DNA of 64,000 nt from Rathayibacter sp. SW19. GTDB taxonomy: Bacteria; Actinomycetota; Actinomycetes; Actinomycetales; Microbacteriaceae. Position 1 is the stretch's first letter, and every line of letters begins with the position of its first letter. The DNA is taken from assembly GCF_030866825.1 (NCBI RefSeq), contig NZ_CP133020.1, positions 3,224,001 through 3,288,000 of the forward strand, given 5' to 3'. The translations under genes were made by a program, and so were the position numbers. Below the pieces are notes generated by a model that was not told the DNA's origin, searched no databases, and saw only the letters and a list, made by a program, of their open reading frames with translations. Positions 51,806 through 58,604 of this stretch are shown in pieces.

Positions 51806-52783
51806 CTACGCAGCACCGTCGAACATCGACGTAACCGACCCGTCGGTGAACACTTGCTCGATCGCGCGCGCCAGAAGCGGGGCGATCGACAGCACGGTCA
51901 GCGTCGGGAACCGCTTCTCTTCCGGCACGGGCAGGGTGTCCGTGACGACGACGGAGTCGATCACATCCGACTGCAGAAGTTCGATGGCGGGGCCGCTGAA
52001 CACAGCGTGCGTGGCGGCCACAACACACGCGGTGGCACCGGCCTCCTTGAGCGCCCGAGCAGCATGCACGATGGTGCGCCCAGTGTCGATCAGGTCGTCG
52101 ACCAGCAGGCAGACGCGGCCCTCGACGTTACCGACGATCTCGTGCACAGAAACCTGGTTCGGCACAAGCGGGTCGCGGCGCTTGTGGATGATGGCCAACG
52201 GTGCACCGAGCTTGTCGCTCCAATTGTCTGCCACACGCACCCGGCCCATGTCGGGCGACACCACCGTGAGCTTCGATGCGTCGAGCTTGGCCCTGAAGTG
52301 CTCGAGCAGCACCGGCATCGCGAACAGGTGGTCCACCGGTCCGTCGAAGAAACCCTGAATCTGCGCGGCGTGCAGGTCGACGGACATGATCCGGTCTGCG
52401 CCGGCCACCTTGAACAGATCCGCGATGAGCCGCGCGGAGATGGGCTCGCGGCCGCGGCCCTTCTTGTCTTGCCGTGCGTACGGGTAGAACGGCGCAACGA
52501 CCGTGATCCGCTTTGCAGACGCGCGCTTGAGCGCATCCACCATGATCAGGTGTTCCATCAGCCATTCATTGATCGGCGAGGTATGCGACTGGATGACGAA
52601 CGCGTCACTGCCGCGCACGCTCTCATCGAAGCGCGCATAGATCTCGCCGTTCGCAAAAGTGCGGGAATCAGTCGGCACGAGTTCGCTGCCGAGCTCATCG
52701 GCGATCGCCTGCGCAAGCTCGGGATAGGCGCGACCCGAGATGAGGACGAGCCGTTTCTGACCCATGGCTTTGATTCCGGACAC
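51806..52783 (-). CDS. prs: Ribose-phosphate pyrophosphokinase (PRPP synthase)
   Basis: Makes PRPP from ribose 5-phosphate and ATP for nucleotide, histidine and tryptophan synthesis. At 325 residues it has class I length. Features are SGRAYPELAQAIADELGSEL, FANGEIYARFDESVRG, the metal loop RIMSVDLHAAQIQGFF and the PRPP loop VCLLVDDLIDTGRT. GTG 52783 has GGGGAA upstream; ATG 52765 is the alternative. It follows glmU by 42 bp, a conserved pairing. Confidence 0.97.
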   Translation of the reverse strand: MSGIKAMGQKRLVLISGRAYPELAQAIADELGSELVPTDSRTFANGEIYARFDESVRGSDAFVIQSHTSPINEWLMEHLIMVDALKRASAKRITVVAPFYPYARQDKKGRGREPISARLIADLFKVAGADRIMSVDLHAAQIQGFFDGPVDHLFAMPVLLEHFRAKLDASKLTVVSPDMGRVRVADNWSDKLGAPLAIIHKRRDPLVPNQVSVHEIVGNVEGRVCLLVDDLIDTGRTIVHAARALKEAGATACVVAATHAVFSGPAIELLQSDVIDSVVVTDTLPVPEEKRFPTLTVLSIAPLLARAIEQVFTDGSVTSMFDGAA

Positions 52784-52825
52784 TGAGATTCCCCGTTTCT
52801 CTCCGGACGCTCGCGCTGCCGGAGC

Positions 52826-54256
52826 CTACGCCTCGTTTTCTGCCGCCGCTGCCGCGTCCGCCGCAGCGGTGCCCGGCCGGTGGGCCTCGACCCATCCGGT
52901 CATGTTCCGCTGCGATGCGACAGTGATCGCGAGTGCGCCGGCCGGCACATCCTTGCGGACGATCGTGCCTGCCCCCGTCTTCGCTCCGTCACCAATTCTA
53001 ACGGGGGCGACGAACACGTTGTGCGACCCCGCGTGCACATGCGAACCGATCTCGGTGCGATGTTTCGTGAGGTCGTCGTAGTTTGCGGTGATCGCACCCG
53101 CGCCCAGATTGGTGTACTCGCCGATGACCGTGTCGCCGACGTAGCTCAGGTGCGGCACCTTGGTGCCGATGCCGATCGTCGAGTTCTTCGTCTCGACGAA
53201 TGTGCCGATCTTGCCGTCCGCACCGAGAATCGTGCCCGGCCGAAGATAGGAGAACGGACCAACGGATGCGCCCGCGCCGATCACCGCAAGCGTTCCGTCC
53301 GTGCGCTTCACCGTCGCGTTCTCGCCGACCTCGCAGTCCACCAACGTGGTGTCCGGGCCGATGGTCGCGCCGCGCTCGATCGCGGTCGCGCCGAGCAATT
53401 GCGTTCCCGGCTTCACCGTGACGTCAGGGGCCAGTGTTGTCTTCAGGTCGATCCAGGTGGTCGCCGGGTCTTGCACTGTCACTCCGGCCAGCTGCCAACC
53501 CCGAATGATGAGCGCATTGAGCTTTGCAGCAGCGTCGCTGAGCTGCGCACGGTCGTTGATGCCTTCGACCTTCCACGACTCCGCCACCGGCATCGCCGTG
53601 ACGGAGGCTCCGGCGTCGCGCAGCAGGCGGATCACGTCCGTCAGATATTTTTCGCCCTGCGCGTTGTCAGTACTGAGTGACGCCAGTTGGTCGCGCAGCG
53701 CGGACAGCCCGAAGATATAGATGCCCGCGTTGATCTCGCCGATCTCGCGCTGCGCATCCGTCGCATCCTTGTGCTCGACGATTCCGTCGAGGGCTCCGGT
53801 CTCTGAGCGCAAGATCCGACCGTAGCCTGCGGGATCGGCGGGGAACGTCGACAGAATCGTCGCGGATGCCGCGCTCGTGCGGTGCGCGACGATGAGGTCG
53901 GTCAGCGTCGCGGCATCCAGCAGGGGAACGTCGCCGTTGATGACGAGCACATCGCCGTCGAAATCGGCGGGAAGCGCTGTGAGCGCCTGCTCGACGGCGC
54001 GCCCGGTTCCCGGTGTCGCGTCTTGGTCGACGATGATGCTCTCGGGAAGGTCAGCGGCGACGACCTCAGCGAGGAGGTCGCGCTCGAACCGCACGACGGT
54101 CACGATGTGCGCGGCATTCAACTGGCGGGCACTGGCGAGCACGTGACTCACGATCGGGATTCCCGCGAGCGGATGCAACAGCTTCGGTGTCGCCGACTTC
54201 ATTCTGGTGCCCTGGCCTGCCGCCAGGACGATGATGGCGAGTGAGCTGTCTGTCAT
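52826..54256 (-). CDS. glmU: Bifunctional UDP-N-acetylglucosamine pyrophosphorylase/glucosamine-1-phosphate acetyltransferase
   Basis: Makes UDP-GlcNAc for peptidoglycan and mycothiol. The 476 residues comprise an N-terminal uridyltransferase (LAAGQGTRMKSATPKLLHPLAG, then INGDVPLLD) and a C-terminal left-handed beta helix with GTFVETKNSTIG, KVPHLSYVGD and NLGAGAITANYDD, typical acetyltransferase residues. The C-terminal tail is alanine-rich. GGAAGG lies six bases before the ATG. The tRNA-Gln gene is immediately upstream. Confidence 0.97.
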   Translation of the reverse strand: MTDSSLAIIVLAAGQGTRMKSATPKLLHPLAGIPIVSHVLASARQLNAAHIVTVVRFERDLLAEVVAADLPESIIVDQDATPGTGRAVEQALTALPADFDGDVLVINGDVPLLDAATLTDLIVAHRTSAASATILSTFPADPAGYGRILRSETGALDGIVEHKDATDAQREIGEINAGIYIFGLSALRDQLASLSTDNAQGEKYLTDVIRLLRDAGASVTAMPVAESWKVEGINDRAQLSDAAAKLNALIIRGWQLAGVTVQDPATTWIDLKTTLAPDVTVKPGTQLLGATAIERGATIGPDTTLVDCEVGENATVKRTDGTLAVIGAGASVGPFSYLRPGTILGADGKIGTFVETKNSTIGIGTKVPHLSYVGDTVIGEYTNLGAGAITANYDDLTKHRTEIGSHVHAGSHNVFVAPVRIGDGAKTGAGTIVRKDVPAGALAITVASQRNMTGWVEAHRPGTAAADAAAAAENEA

Positions 54257-54278
54257 AGGATGCCTTCCATTGCGACTG

Positions 54279-54350
54279 CTCCGCCTCCAGGACTCGAACC
54301 TAGACCTAACAGCTCCAAAGGCTGTCGTGCTGCCATTACACCAAGGCGGA
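54279..54350 (-). tRNA. tRNA-Gln (UUG anticodon)
   Basis: A 72-nt cloverleaf: acceptor TCCGCCT with AGGCGGA, anticodon stem ACAGC/GCTGT with loop CTTTGGA so the anticodon is TTG, T-arm CTAGG-TTCGAGT-CCTGG and discriminator G. CCA is not encoded. It lies just upstream of glmU on the same strand. Confidence 0.93.
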
Positions 54351-54461
54351 TCGCGCCGACTCTCAATCCACGCGACATCAAGTTTGCCAGATCATCGGCG
54401 CCGCGTCGCACACGCCAACGTGTCGGTGGCCGTCCTTGTCGACCACCAGGGGCACGGTACC

Positions 54462-54575
54462 GGTGGTCGAGTAGAGCATGAGCGCAGCGAATCCGAGTAT
54501 CGAGACCCGCCTGTGCAGTGCGGACGACCTTGGTCTCGATACGCCTGCTCGCTGCGCTCGCAGACTTCTCGACCA
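54462..54575. repeat. Dispersed repeat family, copy F
   Basis: Inverted pair GGTGGTCGAGTAG to TATCGAGACC (54462-54507) and GGTCTCGATACGC to CTTCTCGACCA (54532-54575), between tRNA-Gln and the second marR gene. Confidence 0.8.
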
Positions 54576-54622
54576 GCGGAGTGCTCGCTGGCTACTCGGC
54601 CTGCACACAGGATAATGGGGGG

Positions 54623-55117
54623 ATGGCAAGCGACAGCGACGAGGTGGACCGGATCGTCGACGCCTGGCTACGCGAGCGGCCCGATTTGGACTTCTCACCG
54701 TTACAGGTGCTCTCCCGTGTCGGCCGACTGGCCAAACACCTCGATCGCGCCCGCCGCGGGGCATTTGAGCGCTCCGACCTCGAATCGTGGGAGTTCGATG
54801 TGCTTTCGGCACTTCGTCGCGCGGGGGCGCCCTACCAGCTCAGCCCGAAGGCGCTACTGCAGCAGACCTTGGTGTCCAGCGGCACGATGACCAATCGCAT
54901 CGACCGACTCGTCGAACGGAAACTCGTCGAGCGGCAAACCGACCCGCACGACGGCCGCGGCATTCTGGTGAGGATGACCGCGCAGGGACTCACTCGAGTG
55001 GATGCCGCGATCACGCGCCTGCTCGACGCGGAAACGGAGCTGCTTTCAACCCTTACCCCGGCCGATCAGCACCGACTCGCTTCGCTGCTGCGCACGCTCA
55101 GCCTCGACTTCGATTGA
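54623..55117 (+). CDS. MarR family transcriptional regulator
   Basis: A 164-residue regulator. The winged helix is WEFDVLSALRRAGAPYQLSP, then LLQQTLVSSGTMTNRIDRLV with the wing DPHDGRGILVRMTAQG. ATG 54623 is preceded by GATAAT six bases upstream, with only Gs between, which fits a leaderless start or a G-rich ribosome site. No obvious target gene is adjacent. Its last 52 bases overlap the end of the DAHP synthase gene on the other strand. Confidence 0.9.
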   Translation: MASDSDEVDRIVDAWLRERPDLDFSPLQVLSRVGRLAKHLDRARRGAFERSDLESWEFDVLSALRRAGAPYQLSPKALLQQTLVSSGTMTNRIDRLVERKLVERQTDPHDGRGILVRMTAQGLTRVDAAITRLLDAETELLSTLTPADQHRLASLLRTLSLDFD

Positions 55118-56223
55118 AACCGAGTCGATCGGCTTGCACCCGATTGGCGCACTGCGGATGCTCGCGCGAGCGCTTCGAGAACCGTGACGGTGTCGTCCCA
55201 GCCGATGCACGCATCCGTGATGCTCTGTCCGTAGCGCAGGCCGGCCAAGCCGGCGTCAGTCAGCGTTTGCGTGCCCGCCTCGATGAAGCTTTCCAGCATG
55301 ATTCCAGAAATCGGCTCACCCGCGGCGACCTGGCTGGCGATTTCGTGCGCGACGCGCACCTGACGCAAGTGGTCCTTGCCGCTGTTGGCGTGGCTGGCGT
55401 CGATTACGACGCGACCCGGCCGACCGGCGCGAGCCAGTAGCGCGACCGCGCTCGCGACATCAGCAGTGCTGTAGTTGGGTGCGCCCCGGCCGCCGCGCAG
55501 GATGACGTGGGTCGCGTCGTTGCCGCTCGTGGACACGATGGCGGCGGTGCCGTCGTCGTCGACCCCGAAGAACACTTGGTGCTGGCTCGCGACCGTGCAG
55601 CCGTCGACGGCAACCTGCACATTGCCGTCCGTCGCGTTCTTGAAACCGACCGGCATGGACAGTCCGGATGCGAGCTGCCGATGAATCTGACTCTCGGTCG
55701 TGCGCGCGCCGATGGCGCCCCAGCTGACGGCATCCGCGATGTACTGAGGGCTGGTCGGCTCGAGGAATTCACAGCCGACGGGCAGGCCTGTGTCGAGCAC
55801 GTCCAGAAGCAGGGAGCGCGCCATCCGAAGCCCGTCCGCGACGCGGTGGGTTCCATCGAGGTACGGGTCGTTGATGAGGCCCTTCCAGCCGCCGGTCGAG
55901 CGGGGCTTCTCGAAGTACACACGCATGACGATCAGCAATTCGTCGCGGTGCGCTTCGGCGACGGCGGCGAGCCTGCGTGCGTAATCGAGCGCCGCAACCG
56001 GGTCATGCACGGAGCACGGGCCGACGACAACGAGCAGCCGGTCGTCCTCGCCGCGGAGGACCTCCTCGATCTCGTGCCGGCTGCGGTCGACCAGCGCTGC
56101 GTGGTCGTCGGTGAGCGGCAGTTGCTCCGCCAGATCACGCGGCAACGGCAGCGATTCGATGCAGGTAACCCGCAGGTTCCGTGTTGATGAGTGCCGTGTT
56201 GATGAGTGCGGTGTTGAGAACAT
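55066..56223 (-). CDS. aroG: 3-deoxy-7-phosphoheptulonate synthase (class I DAHP synthase)
   Basis: First step of aromatic amino acid synthesis: condenses phosphoenolpyruvate and erythrose 4-phosphate. The 385 residues comprise a class I barrel with LLVVVGPCSVHDPVAALDYA, EKPRSTGGWKGLINDP, GARTTESQIHRQLASG, HVILRGGRG and VIDASHANSGKDHLRQ. ATG 56223 is preceded by GGAAAG; GTG 56259 would add 12 residues. The last 26 residues (SGASRSTRFQSKSRLSVRSS) are Ser/Arg-rich, absent from the usual family end and overlap marR. A leader peptide and attenuator lie upstream, so expression probably responds to Trp, Tyr and Phe supply. Confidence 0.93.
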   Translation of the reverse strand: MFSTPHSSTRHSSTRNLRVTCIESLPLPRDLAEQLPLTDDHAALVDRSRHEIEEVLRGEDDRLLVVVGPCSVHDPVAALDYARRLAAVAEAHRDELLIVMRVYFEKPRSTGGWKGLINDPYLDGTHRVADGLRMARSLLLDVLDTGLPVGCEFLEPTSPQYIADAVSWGAIGARTTESQIHRQLASGLSMPVGFKNATDGNVQVAVDGCTVASQHQVFFGVDDDGTAAIVSTSGNDATHVILRGGRGAPNYSTADVASAVALLARAGRPGRVVIDASHANSGKDHLRQVRVAHEIASQVAAGEPISGIMLESFIEAGTQTLTDAGLAGLRYGQSITDACIGWDDTVTVLEALARASAVRQSGASRSTRFQSKSRLSVRSSEASRC

Positions 56224-56289
56224 GACGTCCGACTTTCCGGCGGAGCCCGTTTTTTTCACATCCGGCCAACCCGCCTGTTAATGGCGAAA

Positions 56290-56373
56290 GGCAGGAACAT
56301 CATGTTCCTGCCCGTTGGCTCTGAAGGAGAAAGAGGTCTGCGCTTTAGACCGTCGGCTCCTCCAGAGCCAACG
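56290..56373 (-). promoter_or_regulatory. Attenuator-like RNA structures upstream of the DAHP synthase gene
   Basis: In the transcript CGUUGGCUCUG (56363-56373, in the leader ORF) can pair perfectly with CAGAGCCAACG (56313-56323). Its first nine bases can instead pair with GAGCCGACG (56351-56359). GGUCU/AGACC (56335-56351) makes a small hairpin. GGCAGGAACA/UGUUCCUGCC (56290-56312) around UGA, followed by UUUC, looks like the terminator. The pairings of the first segment are mutually exclusive. Confidence 0.7.
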
Positions 56374-56401
56374 CAAAATACGCATACCAACGATTTCCCA
56401 T
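56345..56401 (-). CDS. Aromatic leader peptide of the DAHP synthase gene (18 residues)
   Basis: MGNRWYAYFALALEEPTV, ending in TAA. Residues 5-9 read W-Y-A-Y-F, so all three aromatic end products are sampled in five codons. That is what an attenuation leader for the first shared step of aromatic synthesis should look like. It has its own promoter (TTGACG, 18 bp, TAGAGT) with the ATG seven bases after the -10, so translation starts on a leaderless transcript. The codons after Phe9 form one arm of competing RNA stems. It is 121 bases upstream of the synthase start. The peptide itself probably has no function. Confidence 0.82.
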   Translation of the reverse strand: MGNRWYAYFALALEEPTV

Positions 56402-56408
56402 AGCCAGA

Positions 56409-56438
56409 ACTCTAACGAGAGAGCGGATGCCGCGTCAA
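56409..56438 (-). promoter_or_regulatory. Promoter of the aromatic leader
   Basis: Minus strand: TTGACG (56433-56438), 18-base spacer, TAGAGT (56409-56414), then seven bases to the leader ATG. Confidence 0.75.
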
Positions 56439-56517
56439 ATGACCCAGAGCTCTCTCAAAGTCGACGCGGAGCCAGAGCGCACGCGTCGGTGGTTCGGTAG
56501 TGAGCGGCGGCGGTACC

Positions 56518-56622
56518 GGTGGTCGAGTAACGGCCGAGCGCCAGCGAGGACGTGTATCGAGACCTGACTGTGCGGGTCACGAGAGTCTCGAGATGGGTGC
56601 TCGCTGCGCTCGGGGGCTACAG
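56518..56622. repeat. Dispersed repeat family, copy G
   Basis: Inverted pair GGTGGTCGAGTAAC to TATCGAGACC (56518-56563) and GAGTCTCGAGATGGG to CTACAGGA (56583-56622, diverged). It begins about 40 bp after the ABC-F stop. Confidence 0.7.
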
Positions 56623-56661
56623 GACCCGCGATAGGGCCACTTGCGGCGATGTGCGTACGGC

Positions 56662-58497
56662 TCAGCGCTCGAGAGCCTCGGAGAGCTCGAGCCAGCGGGT
56701 CTCGAGGTCCGCGACGGCGCGCTCGAGGTCGCGCAAAGCATCCGTCAGCGACCCAAGACCCTCATAGTCGCTCTGATCGTGCTCGGCCAGCCGCACGTGC
56801 GCCGCAGTGATCTGAAGGCCAAGCTTCGACAGCTTGCGATCGATCGATGCCAGCTCCTTCTGTGCGCTGCGTCGCTCCGCCCCACCGAGCGACATGCCAG
56901 GCAAACCAGCGGATGCCGCGTGATTCGCATTCGCAGACGCCGCCCCGGCAGCAGCATCCGCAGCTACGCCCGCGGCAACAGCCACCCCACGCAGAGCAAG
57001 GTATTCGTCGACGCCACCGGGCAGGTGACGGAACGCGCCGTCCATGACCGCGTACTGGTTGTCTGTGACACGTTCGATGAGATAGCGGTCGTGGGAGACG
57101 ACGAGCAGCGTGCCGGGCCAGGAGTCGAGCAGGTCTTCGATGGCGGCGAGCATGTCCGTGTCCATGTCGTTGGTCGGCTCGTCGAGAATCAACACGTTCG
57201 GCTCATCGAGCAGAATCAGCAGCAGTTGCAGCCGACGTTTCTGGCCGCCGGACAGATCCTTGACCGGCGTCGACAGCTGCGCGCTGGAGAAACCGAGTCG
57301 CTCCAGAAGCTGCCCGGGAGTCAGTTCCTTCCCCCCGGCGACATACGATCGCTTCTGCATGCCGACGACAGTGCTCACCCGCTCGTCGAGAATGTCCTCG
57401 AGTTCGCCGAGTTGCTGGCTCAGTGCGGCGATCTTCACGGTCTTGCCGCGCTTGACGCGCCCGCTGGTCGGCAGAACCGTTCCCGCCACCAGACCGAGCA
57501 GTGTAGATTTTCCGGCGCCATTCACGCCGAGGATGCCGGTGCGCTCCCCCGGTGCGATCCGCCATTCGACGTCGCGCAGCACGGTCTTCGGCCCCTGACC
57601 CTCGACGGGGAACTCGACCCCGGCTCCGATCAAATCGACGACGTCTTTTCCCAGTCGCGAAACGGCGAGCTGCGACAACGCGACGGAGTCACGGGGCGGC
57701 GGTTCGTTCTCGATGAGTTCATACGCGGCATCCATGCGGAACTTCGGCTTCGTGCTGCGCGCCGGCGCACCGCGACGCAACCAGGCCAGCTCTTTGCGCA
57801 TCAGGTTCTGTCGCTTCGATTCGGATGCCGCGGCCATCCGGTCACGCTCGACCCGCTGCAGAATGTATGCTGCGTAGCCGCCCTCGAATGGCTCGATGAT
57901 CCGGTCGTGCACCTCCCACGTCGCCGTGGACACCTCATCGAGGAACCAGCGATCGTGGGTGACGACCACCAGACCGCCCGAGTTCGTCGACCAGCGGGTC
58001 TTCAGATGCCCGGCAAGCCAGGCGACGCCCTCCATGTCCAGGTGGTTGGTCGGTTCGTCGAGAAAAAGCACATCGTGATCGCCGACCAGCAACGCAGCGA
58101 GCGCGACCCGCCTGCGCTGCCCGCCCGACAGGTCGCCGAGGCGCGCATCCCACGCGATGCCTCCCACGAGCCCTGCGAGCACGTCACGCACGCGAGCATC
58201 GCCCGCCCAGACGTACTCTGCACGGTCTCCGACGATGGCAGGCCCGACGATGATGTCAGGGTCCAGTTCATCCGCCTGGTCCAGCATGCCGAGCGTGACG
58301 CCGCCCCGCCGGGTGACCCGCCCGGAATCCGGCTGGATGCGGCCCGCCAGCAGCGACAGCAGCGTCGACTTGCCATCACCGTTGCGGCCGACAACGCCGA
58401 CCCGATCGCCCTCGTTCAGCCCGACAGTGACGTCGTCGAAGATGACGCGTGTCGGATATTCGAGGTGGAGCGATTCCGCTCCGAGAAGGTGGGCCAC
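56662..58497 (-). CDS. ABC-F family ATP-binding protein
   Basis: A 611-residue soluble protein with two ABC domains. Domain 1 has Walker A GRNGDGKST (37-45) and DLSGGQRRR. Domain 2 has GVNGAGKST near residue 330 and DLSGGQKRR. A linker separates them, and the C-terminal coiled coil (about residues 530-611, with SAQKELASIDRKLSKLGLQI) is typical. ABC-F proteins act on ribosomes in translation or antibiotic resistance. GTG 58497 is chosen because TAGGCT ends eight bases upstream; TTG 58506 is the alternative. It resembles the Uup/EttA housekeeping group more than a resistance type. Confidence 0.92.
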   Translation of the reverse strand: MAHLLGAESLHLEYPTRVIFDDVTVGLNEGDRVGVVGRNGDGKSTLLSLLAGRIQPDSGRVTRRGGVTLGMLDQADELDPDIIVGPAIVGDRAEYVWAGDARVRDVLAGLVGGIAWDARLGDLSGGQRRRVALAALLVGDHDVLFLDEPTNHLDMEGVAWLAGHLKTRWSTNSGGLVVVTHDRWFLDEVSTATWEVHDRIIEPFEGGYAAYILQRVERDRMAAASESKRQNLMRKELAWLRRGAPARSTKPKFRMDAAYELIENEPPPRDSVALSQLAVSRLGKDVVDLIGAGVEFPVEGQGPKTVLRDVEWRIAPGERTGILGVNGAGKSTLLGLVAGTVLPTSGRVKRGKTVKIAALSQQLGELEDILDERVSTVVGMQKRSYVAGGKELTPGQLLERLGFSSAQLSTPVKDLSGGQKRRLQLLLILLDEPNVLILDEPTNDMDTDMLAAIEDLLDSWPGTLLVVSHDRYLIERVTDNQYAVMDGAFRHLPGGVDEYLALRGVAVAAGVAADAAAGAASANANHAASAGLPGMSLGGAERRSAQKELASIDRKLSKLGLQITAAHVRLAEHDQSDYEGLGSLTDALRDLERAVADLETRWLELSEALER

Positions 58498-58534
58498 AAC
58501 GCTCAAGCCTACGGCCCGCGGCGACAGCCCCCGT

Positions 58535-58604
58535 TACGCGACCGTTCCTACGCGACCGTTCCTACGCGACCATTCCTACGCAACCATTCCTACGCAACCG
58601 TTGT
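58535..58604. repeat. 14-bp tandem repeat between ABC-F and the YdeP-like gene
   Basis: Five units of TACGCGACCGTTCC and variants starting at 58535, 58549, 58563, 58577 and 58591. The last unit reaches the stop codon of the oxidoreductase. Confidence 0.88.
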
